Part shown: in pieces, positions 12,002-25,800 of the stretch
How positions within the stretch are numbered: the first letter of the stretch is position 1
Layout of the letters: every line of letters begins with the position of its first letter
Origin: Tribonema minus
Lineage: Eukaryota > Sar > Xanthophyceae > Tribonematales > Tribonemataceae
Reading direction: 5' to 3'
Assembly (NCBI GenBank): GCA_017506865.1
Contig: JAFCMP010000007.1
Span: forward strand, 372,001-436,000
DNA: 64,000 nucleotides
Notes under the pieces: model-generated
The model's database searches: none
What the model was told of the DNA's origin: nothing
Seen by the model: the letters and a program-made list of their open reading frames with translations, nothing else
Made by a program: the position numbers and the translations under genes

Positions 12002-13274
12002 AGGTCACCTTGTCTTGCACCAACTGCAAATATGGCAGCTCACGCACCAAACCGTCACGACATGGCTGCTGCTGCACTTGATGCATGCATGCACTTGCGG
12101 CTGGCGGTGCCCGCCGCTCGTGGTTGCAGAAATGCCTGATGTGGACACTGCTGCAGTCCCATGGTGCAAGATGTAGCACGACCGCCATATGCTTGCTGAC
12201 ATGCGTGTTTGTCATATCATTGCAGTCACGAACACTAAGAGCCGCCACTGCGGTCAACCTGCGCGGTGTGCACCAAGCCTGATTGCAATGGTAACACTAC
12301 ATCAGCATTGGCATCAGATCCTGGCGTCCTGGCTGGTCCCTCCATGAAGAAAATCACCAAGAATTATGCGCAAGCGCTCCGTGCATTGTGTTGTATGGGA
12401 AGTGCTGCACCAAGCTGCCGAATGCTTTGACAATGTCACAGTTGTTGCAAGCTGTCCATGGATCAGCAATTGTGCAATCGTCATGCGCCTCCCCTTGCAT
12501 ACTGTGACCGCTTGACTGCTACACGCTGTACACGCTACGGTTCAAAGTCTACAAGAGGCAAAGTGATGCTCCAGCAGAGAACACCATCGAGCATAGCTGC
12601 ATGCCATACATCCAAGTCGCCGGCCCCGGGGCGCCCCTCGGCTGAGCTCACCGCATTTTAGACACAATAATATTGGTTCACAGCTTCATGCAACAGCGCG
12701 TGGTCCCACGCAGAGATCAAGCGAGGTGCGTGGGCTTGCTAAGTACCTGATTGAAGGCTTGCTTGCCTTCTTACAGGTCGCCGCAGTGCCTCACTCCACA
12801 CGGTAGCGCCGCCGCCCCCGCCCGGTTCCCCTCCTCATGCGGGCTGCGCCACGCCCTTACCGCCAAGCGACGACACCACATTCAGTTGTCGAACGTTCAA
12901 TGATGAGCCAGGAACATTGCGGCAGCCAGAGACAGCCTAGCGCTCGGAGCGCTCGACTGCCGCGCAGTTTGTTTGGTTGAATTAATTGGAACGCAGTTCC
13001 CCTTCCCGGGGGGTCAGTACGCACTTCTCGTCTGATCAAAGCGAGCGGCATGTGCATGCACGTATCTAAGGGCGACAGCATGCATTGTGCCCGCCCCGGC
13101 TTGCGCGACGCACGTCGTTGGCGTTGGCGAACGTATTCATGGCGCGCAGGAAGGAGAGCCGTCACCGGCTGAGCACCAACGCCTCGGTTCATGACAGTTG
13201 TGCCATTGTGCAGACTGGCCTGATGCTGCTGGCTAGCCAAGCTGCCAGCACGTCGGCGGAGCCCTGCGTTTTGC
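12002..13274. other. Spacer with no supported gene
   Basis: A short cysteine-containing reading frame occurs at about 12256-12430 (starting STCAVCTKPDCNGN) and could be part of the same unknown locus as 11875. No splice model convinced me. The rest shows nothing I can name. Confidence 0.4.
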
Positions 13275-14491
13275 ATGGCATGGACAACACGGCCACTCAC
13301 CCTGCTGCTCGTCGGCGGTGGTGTGTCAGCTGCAGTCGTTCCCGGCACAGCGATGTCGATCGCATCGCCGATCCTGTTCGCATCCGCTGGCCTGCGGCTT
13401 TGCGTCATGCCGATACGCCTCTCAGCCTCCTGCACCAGCACCACCATCACACACACGTGTGGGAGGCACCCCAGGGCGTCGGGCAGGGAGGGCGTACCTG
13501 GGGCAAAATGGGGCTCGAAATACGCCTCGAACTATAACGACTCTGGAGGAGTTTGAACAGCAGAAAGCAACTGACTCTGTATACAGGAGGCAACCTGGAG
13601 CACGCGAAAGCACAGGTGAGCAGTGGCTGTGTTGCTCTAGCATGTTGATGCCACGCCCTCCGCTTTGCCGTGCAACTGAGAGCCTGCTGTGCCTCTCTAG
13701 TGCTTTCGACGTTTGGCTCAGTCGTTCGCTCAGTACGGTGGATAAAGTGCTGCCTAGCCAGCACACACCAGCCAGGGAGAGCGGTTTCTTGCCTACAGTT
13801 TAGTATCACCAGTCTGGCTGCTCGTGCAGCTTGCCACAAGATGTGCCGTCACCAGTTGGCGACGAACTACGGAAAATCAGTGTACAGCCAAATCAGTGAC
13901 CTGGGGGCTCTTGTTGAAGGGCAGTGAGAGAGCTGAGAGTGCCTCTGTCTTACTGGCTTTGCCTAGCAAAGGGCAGAACTAGGCTACATTGTCCCTCTGT
14001 GTCGTGCCCTCTCAGTGCTTTTGTCTGTTACACACAGGCAACTGCCTTTCCTCCAAGTACTACCACCAGTCAAAACCATGCATCACATGAAGACACCAGG
14101 CCTCTCTCATTGAGCCATGCAAACTGCTTTCATGTACTCACCGCATACCTTGTCTATGCTGCTTGCTGCCTACAGGCCTCCTCAGAACCGACTTGCAAAC
14201 ACCCAAGCTCCAACGCTTCTGGTGACACCAACTCTCCGGAGTGACACTTCCAACACTACTTTTCACGAGAGTGGCAACATGCTGGGCGACGCCCTCAACA
14301 TGTTTGCTGCTCTTTTCACCCTATTTTTCTTCTTCTGTGCGGCGATGATGCCCGTGGGTGCTGCTGTGGCACGGCTCATCATCGTCTGCATCGGCGGCTT
14401 TGTGACGAGTGTGTGGAGGGAGATCCGCATGCTGTACAAGAGCCTGGCGGTTGCGCGGTGGGCGTGGGGACGCATGCGCAGCCACGTGTGA
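13275..14491 (+). CDS. Candidate small membrane protein gene, exon structure incomplete
   Basis: Three pieces look coding. A hydrophobic N-terminus starts at 13275 (MAWTTRPLTLLLVGGG...). A hydrophilic stretch reads through about 13463-13615, including TLEEFEQQKATDSVYRR, and ends at a GTGAGC donor. The C-terminal piece from about 14190 to the TGA at 14489 contains two likely membrane helices (MFAALFTLFFFFCAAMMPVG, then RLIIVCIGGFV) and an Arg/Lys-rich tail. The pieces are in different frames and I could not find phase-consistent joins, so one exon may be missing. The 13615-14180 region contains diverged tandem copies, as in other introns here. Function unknown. Confidence 0.35.
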
Positions 14492-16877
14492 CGAGTTGCT
14501 TACGAAGGTGCGCCAGGCAGTTGAAGTACGTGCGCTGTACATTACAGTATAGGCTGAGCATAGGATGCGGAACTGTACTGCAATTGCACAGCATGTGATC
14601 TCATTGTTGAAAGTACAGTTGTCACAATTCGACTGTTGACATAGCCGCTGCTGATGCTGGAGGGTACCTACAGTGATGTGGTTTGTTGTTAGCAAAAGTG
14701 ACTTGATGGCAGTCACAACTGCGCGACTGTGTAGCGCACATGGGGAAGGTACAGATAGCTAGCAGCTGTTCACTTTGTAGCCTGCACGGCAAGAATGAAC
14801 GAAGCCATCTGCTATCTGCAAGTGCTTTGGTACAACACCCCAACTGTCCGGCTTTGCAGAATGAGATTACAGCTCATTGGCGCAGTCCAATGAGGTATGC
14901 TTAAGCCATGTCGTCACGTACTGCTCACGCATTCGAGTGCAGCACAAGTAATACACAGCGCCACATGGCCATGCTTTGCCAACGAGGACCAGCTTGCGGT
15001 CTGCGCGACATGAAACTGAATGGCCTTCACCTCTCTACATACGCTGCCTGCAGGTGCGGGGACCAGGTTGAAGATTGGGAACTCAACTTGCGCAAGGGCA
15101 AGGCGGGCATCTCGCTGCTGTACAAGGGCCCTCGCACTGTTACTGGGACCACTCCTAGGGGCGCGCCCGTGGACAGTTCACGCGCTGGACTCGTGGAGTC
15201 AGAGTCCAACGGTGTACTGGCGCAGGGCGCGCGCGCCGAAACGGCTGTGGCGATAAAGCCGGCGGTATCTACCAGAGGCTGGTGAGCGATGTGCACTTGC
15301 TGAATAGTGGTGGTGACAAGTAGGAGCACAATTCTCGAAAGATTCGACGGGGGTTGTTAGCGTGTGCCCGACTTTGGTAAAGCTTGTGCATGCACGAAGT
15401 GGTGATGCAGATGTTGTTGTTTGCGGTGACTTGACTGATTGCAGCGAGCTGCGTCTCACACATGGCAGTGGTGGGAATGGGTCATTATTTAGTATACTTC
15501 CGCCAGCAGTGTGAGGAAAGTAATAGGGTACTTGCAATACATTCGGCATAAAGTAAAACAAGCAAGTAGCCAGGCCTGTCTCTGAATGGACACCCAACAA
15601 CTTCAACGCCGTATCTGCAACACTAGTATCCCTGAACTTATGCACGCCTCAATGCGTTGCCATTACCTCTGCCCATCTGCGTTTGATCAGAACACTGCTT
15701 TTGGTGTCATGTTGCAGATCGGCCAAGGTTTCCACGGTCAGCATTGACAACTGCAGACTTCATGTTTGAGCTGAACAGGAACAGGATGAACTGCTCGTGA
15801 AGTGCCACATGGCTGTGGTGAACAGTAGACGTATTTACGTCCTCAGCACAAATGTGATGTCGGTCTGCACCATGATGCGGAGCATGGAAGCCTTGGACCA
15901 AATGGTTGGTGGTACTATGCCTATTTTTTTGTGTAGCGCGTCATGCCGACACACGATAGATGGCACACACGAGCTGCACCTCTCGCCACTGTACACAGGG
16001 GCACTGTATGCTTGGACGCTGGTTTCCTCACACCTTACGCAAAATGATTGTTCCTCCAAAGCACTCGCAATGGCGACGGCAGCAAGTTCACTCACCATGC
16101 GAATGCCGTTTGCTCTGGCTCGCGTGCACAAAGGTGCACACCATCGGTTGAGCACTACAGCCATCTGCTTGAAATGCGCTCCTGTACGCCACGCTGCCAA
16201 CTCGCCGCCCGCAGCCTCGAGCGCAGCGCAGTATCTGTTTGTGACAAAACACACACTCTCTCTTCTGCTTCTTGTTGTGAGAATACGATTCTCACAGTCC
16301 CATACACACAAGCCACACACGATCCGGTTCTCACATCGCGAACCGAGCCTTTCTGATAAGGCGACGACACAGTGGAATGGGAAGATGGGCCACACCAGCC
16401 AGCCCCATCTTCACACAATGTTCAACACGAAAGTTGAAGTCGGTGCCTTGAAGTTGCTAGATCCGGTGCCCCCGCCAACAGTCTTGACTATGTGGATCTT
16501 GTTGGTAAATTTCTTCAAACACTCTGGATTATCACCTTCTTTCTTCGTTGCCGTATAACAATCCGACTGCAATGGCCCTCGTGCTGATCATATTAGCCCC
16601 GAACGCCAGCAACACGAGAGAGGGGGTCACGCGACGTGTGCGCAGCAGCTGTCGTCACAAGCCTGGCAAAACGCTCTCGGGCCACAAGGAAACATCCACC
16701 TACGCATCATTGACTATATGACTGTAAAGTACACATGTACAGAATATGGCACGACAGTAGGCCAGTCCTGTTCTGAGTGGCATTCCTCAACGCCTCCAAC
16801 TGCTGCAGGCGCACATTCCTCAACTCATGCCATGCCGCACTGCATTTCTGCCATTTCTGCCGCTATCGTGTGTGCAG
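14492..16877. other. Spacer or intron with a possible exon and exon-edge copies
   Basis: A stretch at 15054-15283 after a CTGCAG acceptor reads as a plausible exon (starting CGDQVEDWELNLRKGKAG). It could be an upstream exon of the coiled-coil gene, but I cannot join it. Fragments related to the exon at 16878-16968 occur in direct orientation near 15721-15760 and in inverted orientation at about 15835-15920 (VQTDITF on the minus strand). Nothing else is recognisable. Confidence 0.4.
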
Positions 16878-19800
16878 GACGCTGACCCTGGTGTCATACC
16901 GCCCTCCGGCAAGGGTTACGATGGTCAGCATGGCGGTGCAGACCGACATAACCTTTCTGCCGGGCAAGGTATGCATTTGAAAGGCATTGAAGTTGAAGTT
17001 GAGTCGCCTGCAGCACACTTCGCGTCAGCGCGCCGGCTGCAATGTGACCGCTGAAGGAGAGTGAAGAACACGCAGAAGCAGCAGCGCTCTTCGGTGATGC
17101 CAATTGTGAACTTGAAGTTCTCAGGCGCACGACTTGACATACAGAGCATGCAAATGCTGCGAAGGAGACACCACTGAGTGGAATATGAGCGTTCCTGTAT
17201 GACTTGACATGCCATACATCCATACATACATACATACATACTTCGAAGTATGTGCGCACACCCTCTCAGCGCGTGTGCACAGCACAGCACGAGAGGGAGC
17301 CGGTGTAGTCAGCACAACTACAACTGCTGATTATCACCATTGTGTCTGCGGACCGAGCCGTTCAAGCATGTCCACAATGGCACAGCCCGAGCAATTATTA
17401 CATCTGGGAGCGCAGAGTGTTGATGTCTTGTACCGCACAATGCACTTCCCATAGGTACTTGTGTCACTGCGTCCGAAACGCCGCCAGCTGGCACTGTGGG
17501 CAGACAACCGCGCAGTTGAAGTACTGAATATTAGATAAACGTGTCCTTCTACATGGTTATCCAAGCATTTCCATAAGCAGAGATATGCGGCTTGAGCTGC
17601 TGAACTTCTACTCTTGCACTGAACAAAAAACATGGATCTGTACATCTCAGCTCAGATGTACACCTACTGCATTGCAACTGCATGCTGAGCCCTGCCTTCC
17701 ACCGCATACTTCATCATTGAAGTTGATGAACTTCCTAACAAAAGATGTACCTGACCACATAATGCCAGCGCATGCAACAAATTGGTCATCGCACGAGTTG
17801 AGAAACTGCGCACCGGTGGCAGCTGCGGCTTGGGTGCAACAACTGCTGATATCATGTGACATTATTTCTATTCATTTTTGCTCAGGGCGCGAAAGAGCCC
17901 AGATAGTGGATGTCCATGGACTTGCAACCATAATCTACACGTGCTCTCTGTGAACACCTTGCAAGTGTCTCAATGCGCATGTAATGTACTTCCACTTCCA
18001 TTTCAACTCGCTGCTGTTTCCAGAGGTACGTGACGGTATGCCAGCGGGCACGGACGCCCGGCTGCCTGGGAGACAGTGGCAAGCCTTACCAGCGTCAGGA
18101 GGTACATACAGTATGTAATACATGTGCAGGTATTTGTAGATTGTGGTAGCCAGCTTGACGTGTGCACCACTCTGGGCTTTTCGCGCCTCCACTATGCGAG
18201 ATTTTAAATGTAACCTTCACCTGCGGAGCGCATGGCTGTGTGAAGCTATATGTGCAAAGGACAGGGGTCGAATGATTGAGTTTAGCTCAGCCTGAGCTAT
18301 GTAGCTTCACATAGCTGTCGATGAGCAGATTCATTTTTTGACACCAAATTCATTTTTTGACACCCCTGCATATCAGAGCCACGTCACACTGAATCTGAAT
18401 GCTACGGTGGTAGCTTGCCGTTATGATGTGTGCTGTACTGCATCCTGTGATGCCCAACTCAACGCATGGTCATGCCAAGGCCGTTCAAGTACGCTAGGTG
18501 TGTATCCAAGCCAAGAGTACGAACCGCTGAAACAGTCGTTCGCAATGTACATGAACAGGGCAGCGACACACACACCACACAGGTTGTGCAGTTCATGCGC
18601 CTTTCACATTGCACATAGCTCAGCAAACACTATACCTGTAAATCATCATATGTGGTACTTGCTGACATAATGTACGTGCCCTTCACATCGCGCATCACTC
18701 AGAAAACATTACACCTGTGGATCACATGTAACAGTTGCTGACATTGTGTACGCACATTCGCTGTATCATCCAGAGCTGCTGCGGCCTGTGTTCTCAGCGG
18801 ACTCACATTGCTCAGCACATACTACTACTGTGAACTTCATGTCATGGTTGCTGACGTGATGCATGCACTCTTGCTGTTTCGTGCAGAGCTGCTGCGGCCG
18901 GTGTTCTCATTCGACTCTACGCCTGTGGGTGAGAAGCTGCCTGGGACTGAATCGGCGCAACAAGACTCAGGTATAAAGGCGATGCAAAGCAAATGGTGTA
19001 GTTCAAATTTGAAGTCTCTCAATGCAACACTGATACCTACATAGGTCCTCTGACAGCGGTTGCGATCAAACTGGATGCAGAGCACATGGTGTACTTCAAG
19101 TTTGAAGTCTCTCCAAGCTCAACATTGAGACTAATGTCCTCTGATTGCAATCATATACAAAGTGCCCATGTCACCATTGCGATTGTATGGCTCCAAGGAA
19201 CCAAGCAAGCAATCAGGTTTGAGATTTGGAGAAGAAGTTCCAGTGTAAGCACTGGGGTCATAGCATTTGCAACAGCTCCGGTTATGTGTGTAGTCGATGT
19301 TCAGATTCAAGAGCAAAGCTTTCAGCTGATAAGTATGTGCAAGAAATGATTTGAAATGCATCATGGCCTGCGCTTGCCCACCAGTTCTGTGCATGATGTA
19401 GGAGTCTGCAGAGAAGTTGTATCATAATCGTGAAGAGTCCTACAAACATGCCGTGCAAGTGTACTCCCAGGCAATGGTAGCATCAGCATGCTTACATGCG
19501 TACACCTAGGTTGTGCGGTACTGTGGTGTGATGTGCTTTCATGCAGGCAAGTACGTATGCCTTGTGTATGAAGCTGCTGATGCACCTCCAACCGTGTTCG
19601 TGTAGAGCTGGTGCGAGCGCGTCCACTCAGCTTGTCACCGAGCAAACCTTATGCACTGTCCTATAAGTTCACATGCACACGACTTGCTCTCAGGTACCCA
19701 TAGAGTTCTACATCTGCAGAGCCATGTACATGTCACACGTGCACTCATATGCATGGTATCTGCAGCACCACGAACAAGTCACACGTGCACTCATACGCAT

Positions 19801-22800
19801 ACCCTTGAAATGCGTTTGCATACATTACCCCATCACAACCGCAATCATGACCTCCAACTGCCATGCTACCTCTGTCTGCTTTATACCTACCCTGCCCTGC
19901 CGTTGCATACATACCCTCAGGACTGTAACTGCCGGCCGTCGTGCCCCTGCTACGACCCCAACCGCGCCATGACGCTCATGCCTGCCTTCTGCCGCAACTG
20001 CGATCACGGCATAGAGACGAATGGTAAGTTTGTCTTGGTGTACAACAGGTGCAGTTGGACTTGCGTTGCCGCAGTGACCCATTGGACATGTTTGTATTGC
20101 AATGCTAGCGCACAACAGTGGCAGAGTGATGCGTGCAAGGCGCCGTTGAATACATGATAATATACATGCGTGGCAGTTTGGTGATCACAACGGGGCGCAT
20201 GTACATACATGCAGCTGTGATCACGTGGCCCGTATGACCCAGAAATACGGCTGATGTATACACTCAATTGTGGCCTGCTTCTGTGCGTTTGATGCTGCGG
20301 CCTTGCAACTGCTGCCTTTGCTGAGCACACAGTCACCTACTCTTCAAGGCTCAACTTCAAGCTAATCATCAACATCTATGGGTGCTTAGGCATCACGGCT
20401 TCACCATCACTAACCAGGCTCATGACAGCATGCCCCCCCCCCCTCCCCCCCCCGCAAACATATACCACCCTTGCGCCCTTTGTCGCCGTCAGAAGAACCA
20501 GCTACTATCAGAACAATCGCCCACTCTTCAACCTGTGACTCCCCTACACTCTCTCCACTGCCGCAGTGAGGAGACACATCGAGGCCCGCCCATACTACCA
20601 GAAGCTGGAGGGTGAGCTGCAACGCCTGAAGACCGCCAGCGCCGCAGACATCGCTGACCTCACGCAGCAGCTGTCGAGCGTTGAGGCGCAGCGCGACACG
20701 GCTCAGCAGCAGTGACTGAGCGTGAAGGCGCAGCGCGACACAGCTCAGCAGCAGCGCGACACGGCTCAGCAGCAGCGCGCCGCGACCGCGTCCGCGCTGT
20801 CGGCTCTCTCCAGCAGCGCTCAGCTCGGCATGGCGGGCAGCGCGCGCTGCGCCGCGCCGCGGGGCGCGCTGCTGCAGCGGCGGTGCGCCACTCGGACGAG
20901 CGAGTAGAGGTCATTACGGCGGCGGCGCAGGCGCACTACCGGCAGCACGCGCGGCGCATCGCAGAGCTCGAGGCGCAGGCGGCGGCGGCGGCGCAGCAGC
21001 AGCGCGCAGCTGCGGCGGCGGCGGGGAAGGACGCGGTGGCAGGCGCTGTGGCGCGCGACAACAAGCGGCTCGTCGCGCGCAACGCGAAGCTGGAGGCGGA
21101 GAACGCGCAGCTGAGGGCGGCGGTCGCGGCGGCGGCGGCGCCTGACGTCAGCGCTCAGCTCGCGGGACTGGCCACGCGTCTCGCGGCGTGCGAGGCGTCG
21201 GCGGCAGCGGCGGCAGAGGGGGAGGCTGCAGAAGTGGCGAAGCTCAAGGCCGAGCTGGCGGCGAGCGAGCGGCAGCGCGCGGCGCTGGCGGCGGATCTCG
21301 AGGCCTCGGCGGTAGCGACAGCGGCGGCGGCGGCGGCGCAGATCAAGGAGGCCAAGGAGGAGCACGCGGCGGCGCTCGATGCGCGCGAGCAGCAGCACGC
21401 GGCGGCGCTGGCGGAGCTGCAGGGCAAGCTGGAGGCGGCGGAGGGCGAGCGCGCGGCAGCAGCGCTCTGCTCACAGCAGCTTCGCAAGGAGCGTCGCCAG
21501 CTGCAGTTGAAGCTGGGAACGGAGGAGGCGCTCGCTGCCGAGCTGGGCGATGTGAAGAGCCAGCTGGGGAGAGTCACCAGCCGCTGCGACAGCGTCTCTG
21601 CGCAGCTGCTGCAGCTGCGAGGCGTGTACGGCGCGGTGATTGCCGCACGGAGCAAGGAAGCGGAGGGCGCGCGTGCGCAGGCGGAGGCTGCCGCGGCGGC
21701 GCGCGACGCGCTCGCGACGCAGGTGACGCAGCAGCAGGTGAGCGCTGTCACAGGTTGAGCGCTGCTGCCACAAGCTGATGGTCGAGTGCTGCTTTGCGTG
21801 AGTTAATCACTATGTACATGCAGCGCAAGTTTCGTTGTGCAAGCTGGTGAGTCACCGGTGACGAGTGCCACACACGCGCATGCGGCCACCGTTATGTACG
21901 TTTCAGCGTTGCTCGCATTCATGAGGCTGCTACGCGTGTCGTCTTCACCAAGCACAAACTGCTGAGCACTGAGCAGTCTCATTGTATGTACATACCTACC
22001 CGCCGTCCACAGGCGCAGCTGGCTGCGGCCAAGGCGGAGGGCGCGCGACAGGCGACCGCCGCCGCCGCCGCTGCGCACGAGCGGGAGCTGACGCAGCTGC
22101 GCGTGCAGTTGGGATCACTCACGACGATCTGCAGCGAGGCAGCGGCGGAGCACGCGGCGCTCGCGGCGGCGTTCACGACGACGCGCCGCGAGGTGGAGGC
22201 GCAGCACGCGACGGAGCTGAGCGCTGCCGCCGCCGCGCACGCCGTGGCGCTGGCGCGCGTGCGCGGCGACCTGGCGGCGGCGCGCGCTGCGGCGGCGGCG
22301 GCGGCGGCGCAGCACGAGGCCGCGCGCGCCGCGCAGCAGCAGGAGCAGCGCCGCGAGCGCGCGGAGCGGGAGCGCGCGGAGCGGGAGCGCGCGGCCGGCA
22401 GCAGCGCTCAGCTTCGTAAGGAGAAGAGCTCGCTGGAGACCGTGCTGGCGACGGCGCGTGCTGCGCAGGCGGCGGTGGCGGCGGAGCGCAAGGAGGCTGC
22501 GGCGGCGCACGCTGCGGCGATGAAGGCAGTCGCCGACAGCAGTGCTCAGCTTCGTAAGGACAAGAGCGCGCTGGAGGCCGCGCTGGCGGCGGCGGCGGCG
22601 GAGCGCAAGGAGGCGGCGGCGGCGCACGCCGCGGAGGTGAAGACAGCTGTCGCTGCGCAGCAGGCGGCGGAGGGCGCTGCGGCGCAGCTGACCTCTGCGC
22701 TTGCTGCAGTGACCGAGGAAATGCAAGAACTGAAGCAGATAACCAAGGAGGAGGTGGCGGCGGCAGCGGCGGAGATGAAGGAGGCGGTGGTGGCGCGGCA

Positions 22801-25800
22801 GGCGGCAGAGGCCGCTGCGGCGCAGCGGACCTCTGCGCTTGCTGCAGCGCGCGTTGAGATAAACAAGTTCAAGGAGACGGCGAAGGTGGCGGCGGCGGCA
22901 CACGCCGCGGAGCTGGCGAAGTCGGCGCAGGACGCGGTCGAGGCGGCCAAGGCGGCGCTCGCGCAGCAGCAGCAGCAGCAGCAGCAGCTGGAGGCCGCAT
23001 TGCGCGGCGCCGCGGTGCTGCATGGCAGGATCGCGGGCCTCGAGACGGAGCTCGCCGCGGCGCACGCGAAGGTTGCTATTCTGAGCACTGAGGCAGCATC
23101 CGCGCGTCGCGCGTGCGAGGACGACAGGGCGCAGCACATGCGCGTCGTGGCGGACCTGCACGCGCAGCTGGCGGCGGCGCAGCGCGACAGCGGCGGCGGC
23201 GGCGCGAGCGGGCACGCGCAGCAGCACTGCGCGCGCAGATAACGGACCTGATGGCGCAGTGCCACTCGCTGACGGAGGCGCACGCCGCTGCCGCCGCGCA
23301 GTGCGCTGCTGCTGCCGCGCAGCACGCCGCTCAGGTTAATGAGTTGGAGGCAAAGCTCGCGGAGGTGCGGAGGGAGGGGGAGCAGGCGGCGGCGGCGGGA
23401 GCGCGCAGCGATGACGCTCAGCTGCAGGAGTTGTGGGAGAGCAACGAGTCGCTGCGGGAGAAGGTGAGTTTGAGGGATTGCGCTGCATTGGCATAGGGTT
23501 AGGGTTAGGGTCAGAGTTAGGGTTAGGGTTAGGGTTAGGGTGAGCCGAGACGACACGATCTGCAGAAATCGTGTGGCATGCGTTGTGCCACACGGGACCG
23601 TGTGTTGTTTGCTGCACAGCTTCTGTGACACCTTGACATACCTGGTACAGGCTTGAGGCAGCATTACAGATGTGTTGAAATGTGGCCAAATCAACACACA
23701 CACTCCCTCTGCATGCCTAAGCCGCACAACTGTCGTTCCCCAACTTCTGCAGGTGACGTCCCTGGGCAGAAGATGGCGGCGGCGCACGCAGAGATCGCAT
23801 CTTACAAGGAGCACATTCAACGCCAGAGCACTGCTACCGATTCGGGGGCAGCGCTCAGCGCCGCTGCCGACGCGGCAGCGCGCGCGGCGGGCGAGATTGC
23901 TGAGCTGAATCAGCGTCTCGGAGTGATGGAAGGGGCGTGCAATGAAGCATGGGAGAAGATTGGCGACCTGGAGCTGGATAAGAAACTCCTGCAAGAGGAG
24001 GCCGACTCGTTGTTCCGGGAGAAGCTTGACCTGCAGGATGCGGCGGAGAATCTGACGCGCCAGTTACGCGCTGCCAACAACGCCCAGATGCTGGCTATTG
24101 AGTCTGTACAAGTGCGAGCTGAGCGCTGCTGCAGACAACTACTGTGCATACCTCTGCAAAATGTCCGCTTGCAAGAGTGCTCAACTGGGCAAATCGCCTC
24201 AGAGACCCAACCTGTGGCGCAGCCATGCCAGAGCAACTGCAATACTTGAAGAACAGCCACCGCCACTACTACCGTCATGCTGTTCAGCTCCTCACGCATG
24301 TTGTGCTGCATCACTATCTTGCCAGCTGCACTGTAACCCTAACCCTCATTGTGTAACCGGCGTCGCGCCGCAGGACGACATGATCGGCCGCGGCCACAAG
24401 GCGCAGAAGCAGATCGATGTGCTGCAGCAGCAGCTCAGCGGCGCGACCTCACAGCTGCACATCGCGCAGCGCTGGCTCAAGGAGCTGGCCGAGAAGCTGT
24501 GCGCGCAGATTGGAACTGCCAACTTTGCGGGGGTACAGGCAGCGGCGACGCAGAGGTTCGGCGGCGTGGACACTTTGGGGTGGCAGCTGGTGTCGAGCGC
24601 TGCTGCTTCTGGTGTCTCCGCGATTGTGCCATCTGGGGGGGCATCGTTCGGTGAGTTCGTTGTGGCTGCGGGATGTGTGTGTTGGTTGTGCGGCTGTACC
24701 AATCTTGTCGCGTGTTGAAGTGCGCATACGTACATGCATACGTACACGCCAGCAACAAGTAGTAGTGCTGCTGGCGGCACTGTAACGCTGTACCAGAGCA
24801 AGGTAGGTGATGTGTACGGCACTGAATTGCTGCGTGCACACCTCTACTTTCAAGCGGCAGTTGAAGTCTTGCAGACTTACACGTGTAATGGATTCCAATG
24901 TATCGTGGGACCTCATGTGGCCTGCCCCCTCTTGCCGTGCAGCACACAACCTCAACATCAGTTGGCAAGTCAACTGCTGGGCGCTGCTTGCTCAAACCTG
25001 CGAAGTGTCCACTAGCATCTCGTGCACTGCCGCTTGCCACTTGTGCCCACCCCTTGTGGTTTTTGACACTACGCGTCAGGTGGCGCCCCCTCCTTTGGGG
25101 GTTTCAGTGCGGGGGGCGACAGGGGCAACACAGGAGCGTCATCACCGCCGATATCCACTTGCGCCTTCGGTTCTCCGCAGCCGCCACCGGCGCTCGCGGC
25201 ACCATCGCAGCCTTCTACTGCTGGCCAGGTATCGCCAAAGTGCATTCTTCTACCAACGGCATGCGTTTTCGACATCAGTTGTGGAGTAATGCATGCATCA
25301 GGTCACAAAGTGTATGTTTGCTGTTCGCTGTCGAGGGTGCGCTCGGCAGTGTCATTGTCATGCAGGAGCGCACTCTCTCTGTTCAACAACGCATCATTCA
25401 CTGGTGGGAGAATCGGCACATGATCTGAGTGTAGGGAGCGGTGAGCTATGTAGACCTTGGTGGCAGAGTATTCATACGACACACTGGGGTGTTGACACGG
25501 CAAACGTAAATATCTGTAGTCGTATACATCACATCTGGAACTGAATTGCTGAGGGCTTGCGTTGAAGCAGCCAATCTCTTGTCACGTTTCGTTTTATGTA
25601 GCTTCTTGGCTCCCAGGGTCACTGCCACTCTCATTTTGGTAGCTGCAGGGGGGAACTGCAATACGCACGACAGAGAGGCAGGGTGGACACCCCCGTGTGT
25701 CGAGCCATGAGCGCTTGTGATTGTAATCGATGTAATCATGTGTTCATGGGTAACGGTATGTCAAAACATGTAGGGTGTCCTGTCAGCTCCTTGACTGAAG

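Noticed and set aside
17215-17243. CATACATACATA run as a functional element
   Set aside because: It is an ordinary tetranucleotide microsatellite in an intron or spacer.
23496-23543. A chromosome end at the TTAGGG array
   Set aside because: The array is short and lies inside a gene whose exons continue in phase on both sides, so it is interstitial.
22115-23994. Long minus-strand ORFs (370 and 482 aa) across the coiled-coil region
   Set aside because: They are shadows of GC-rich Ala/Glu/Gln codons, with low-complexity Arg/Leu/Ala/Ser/Cys text and no domains. The plus strand has phase-consistent exons.
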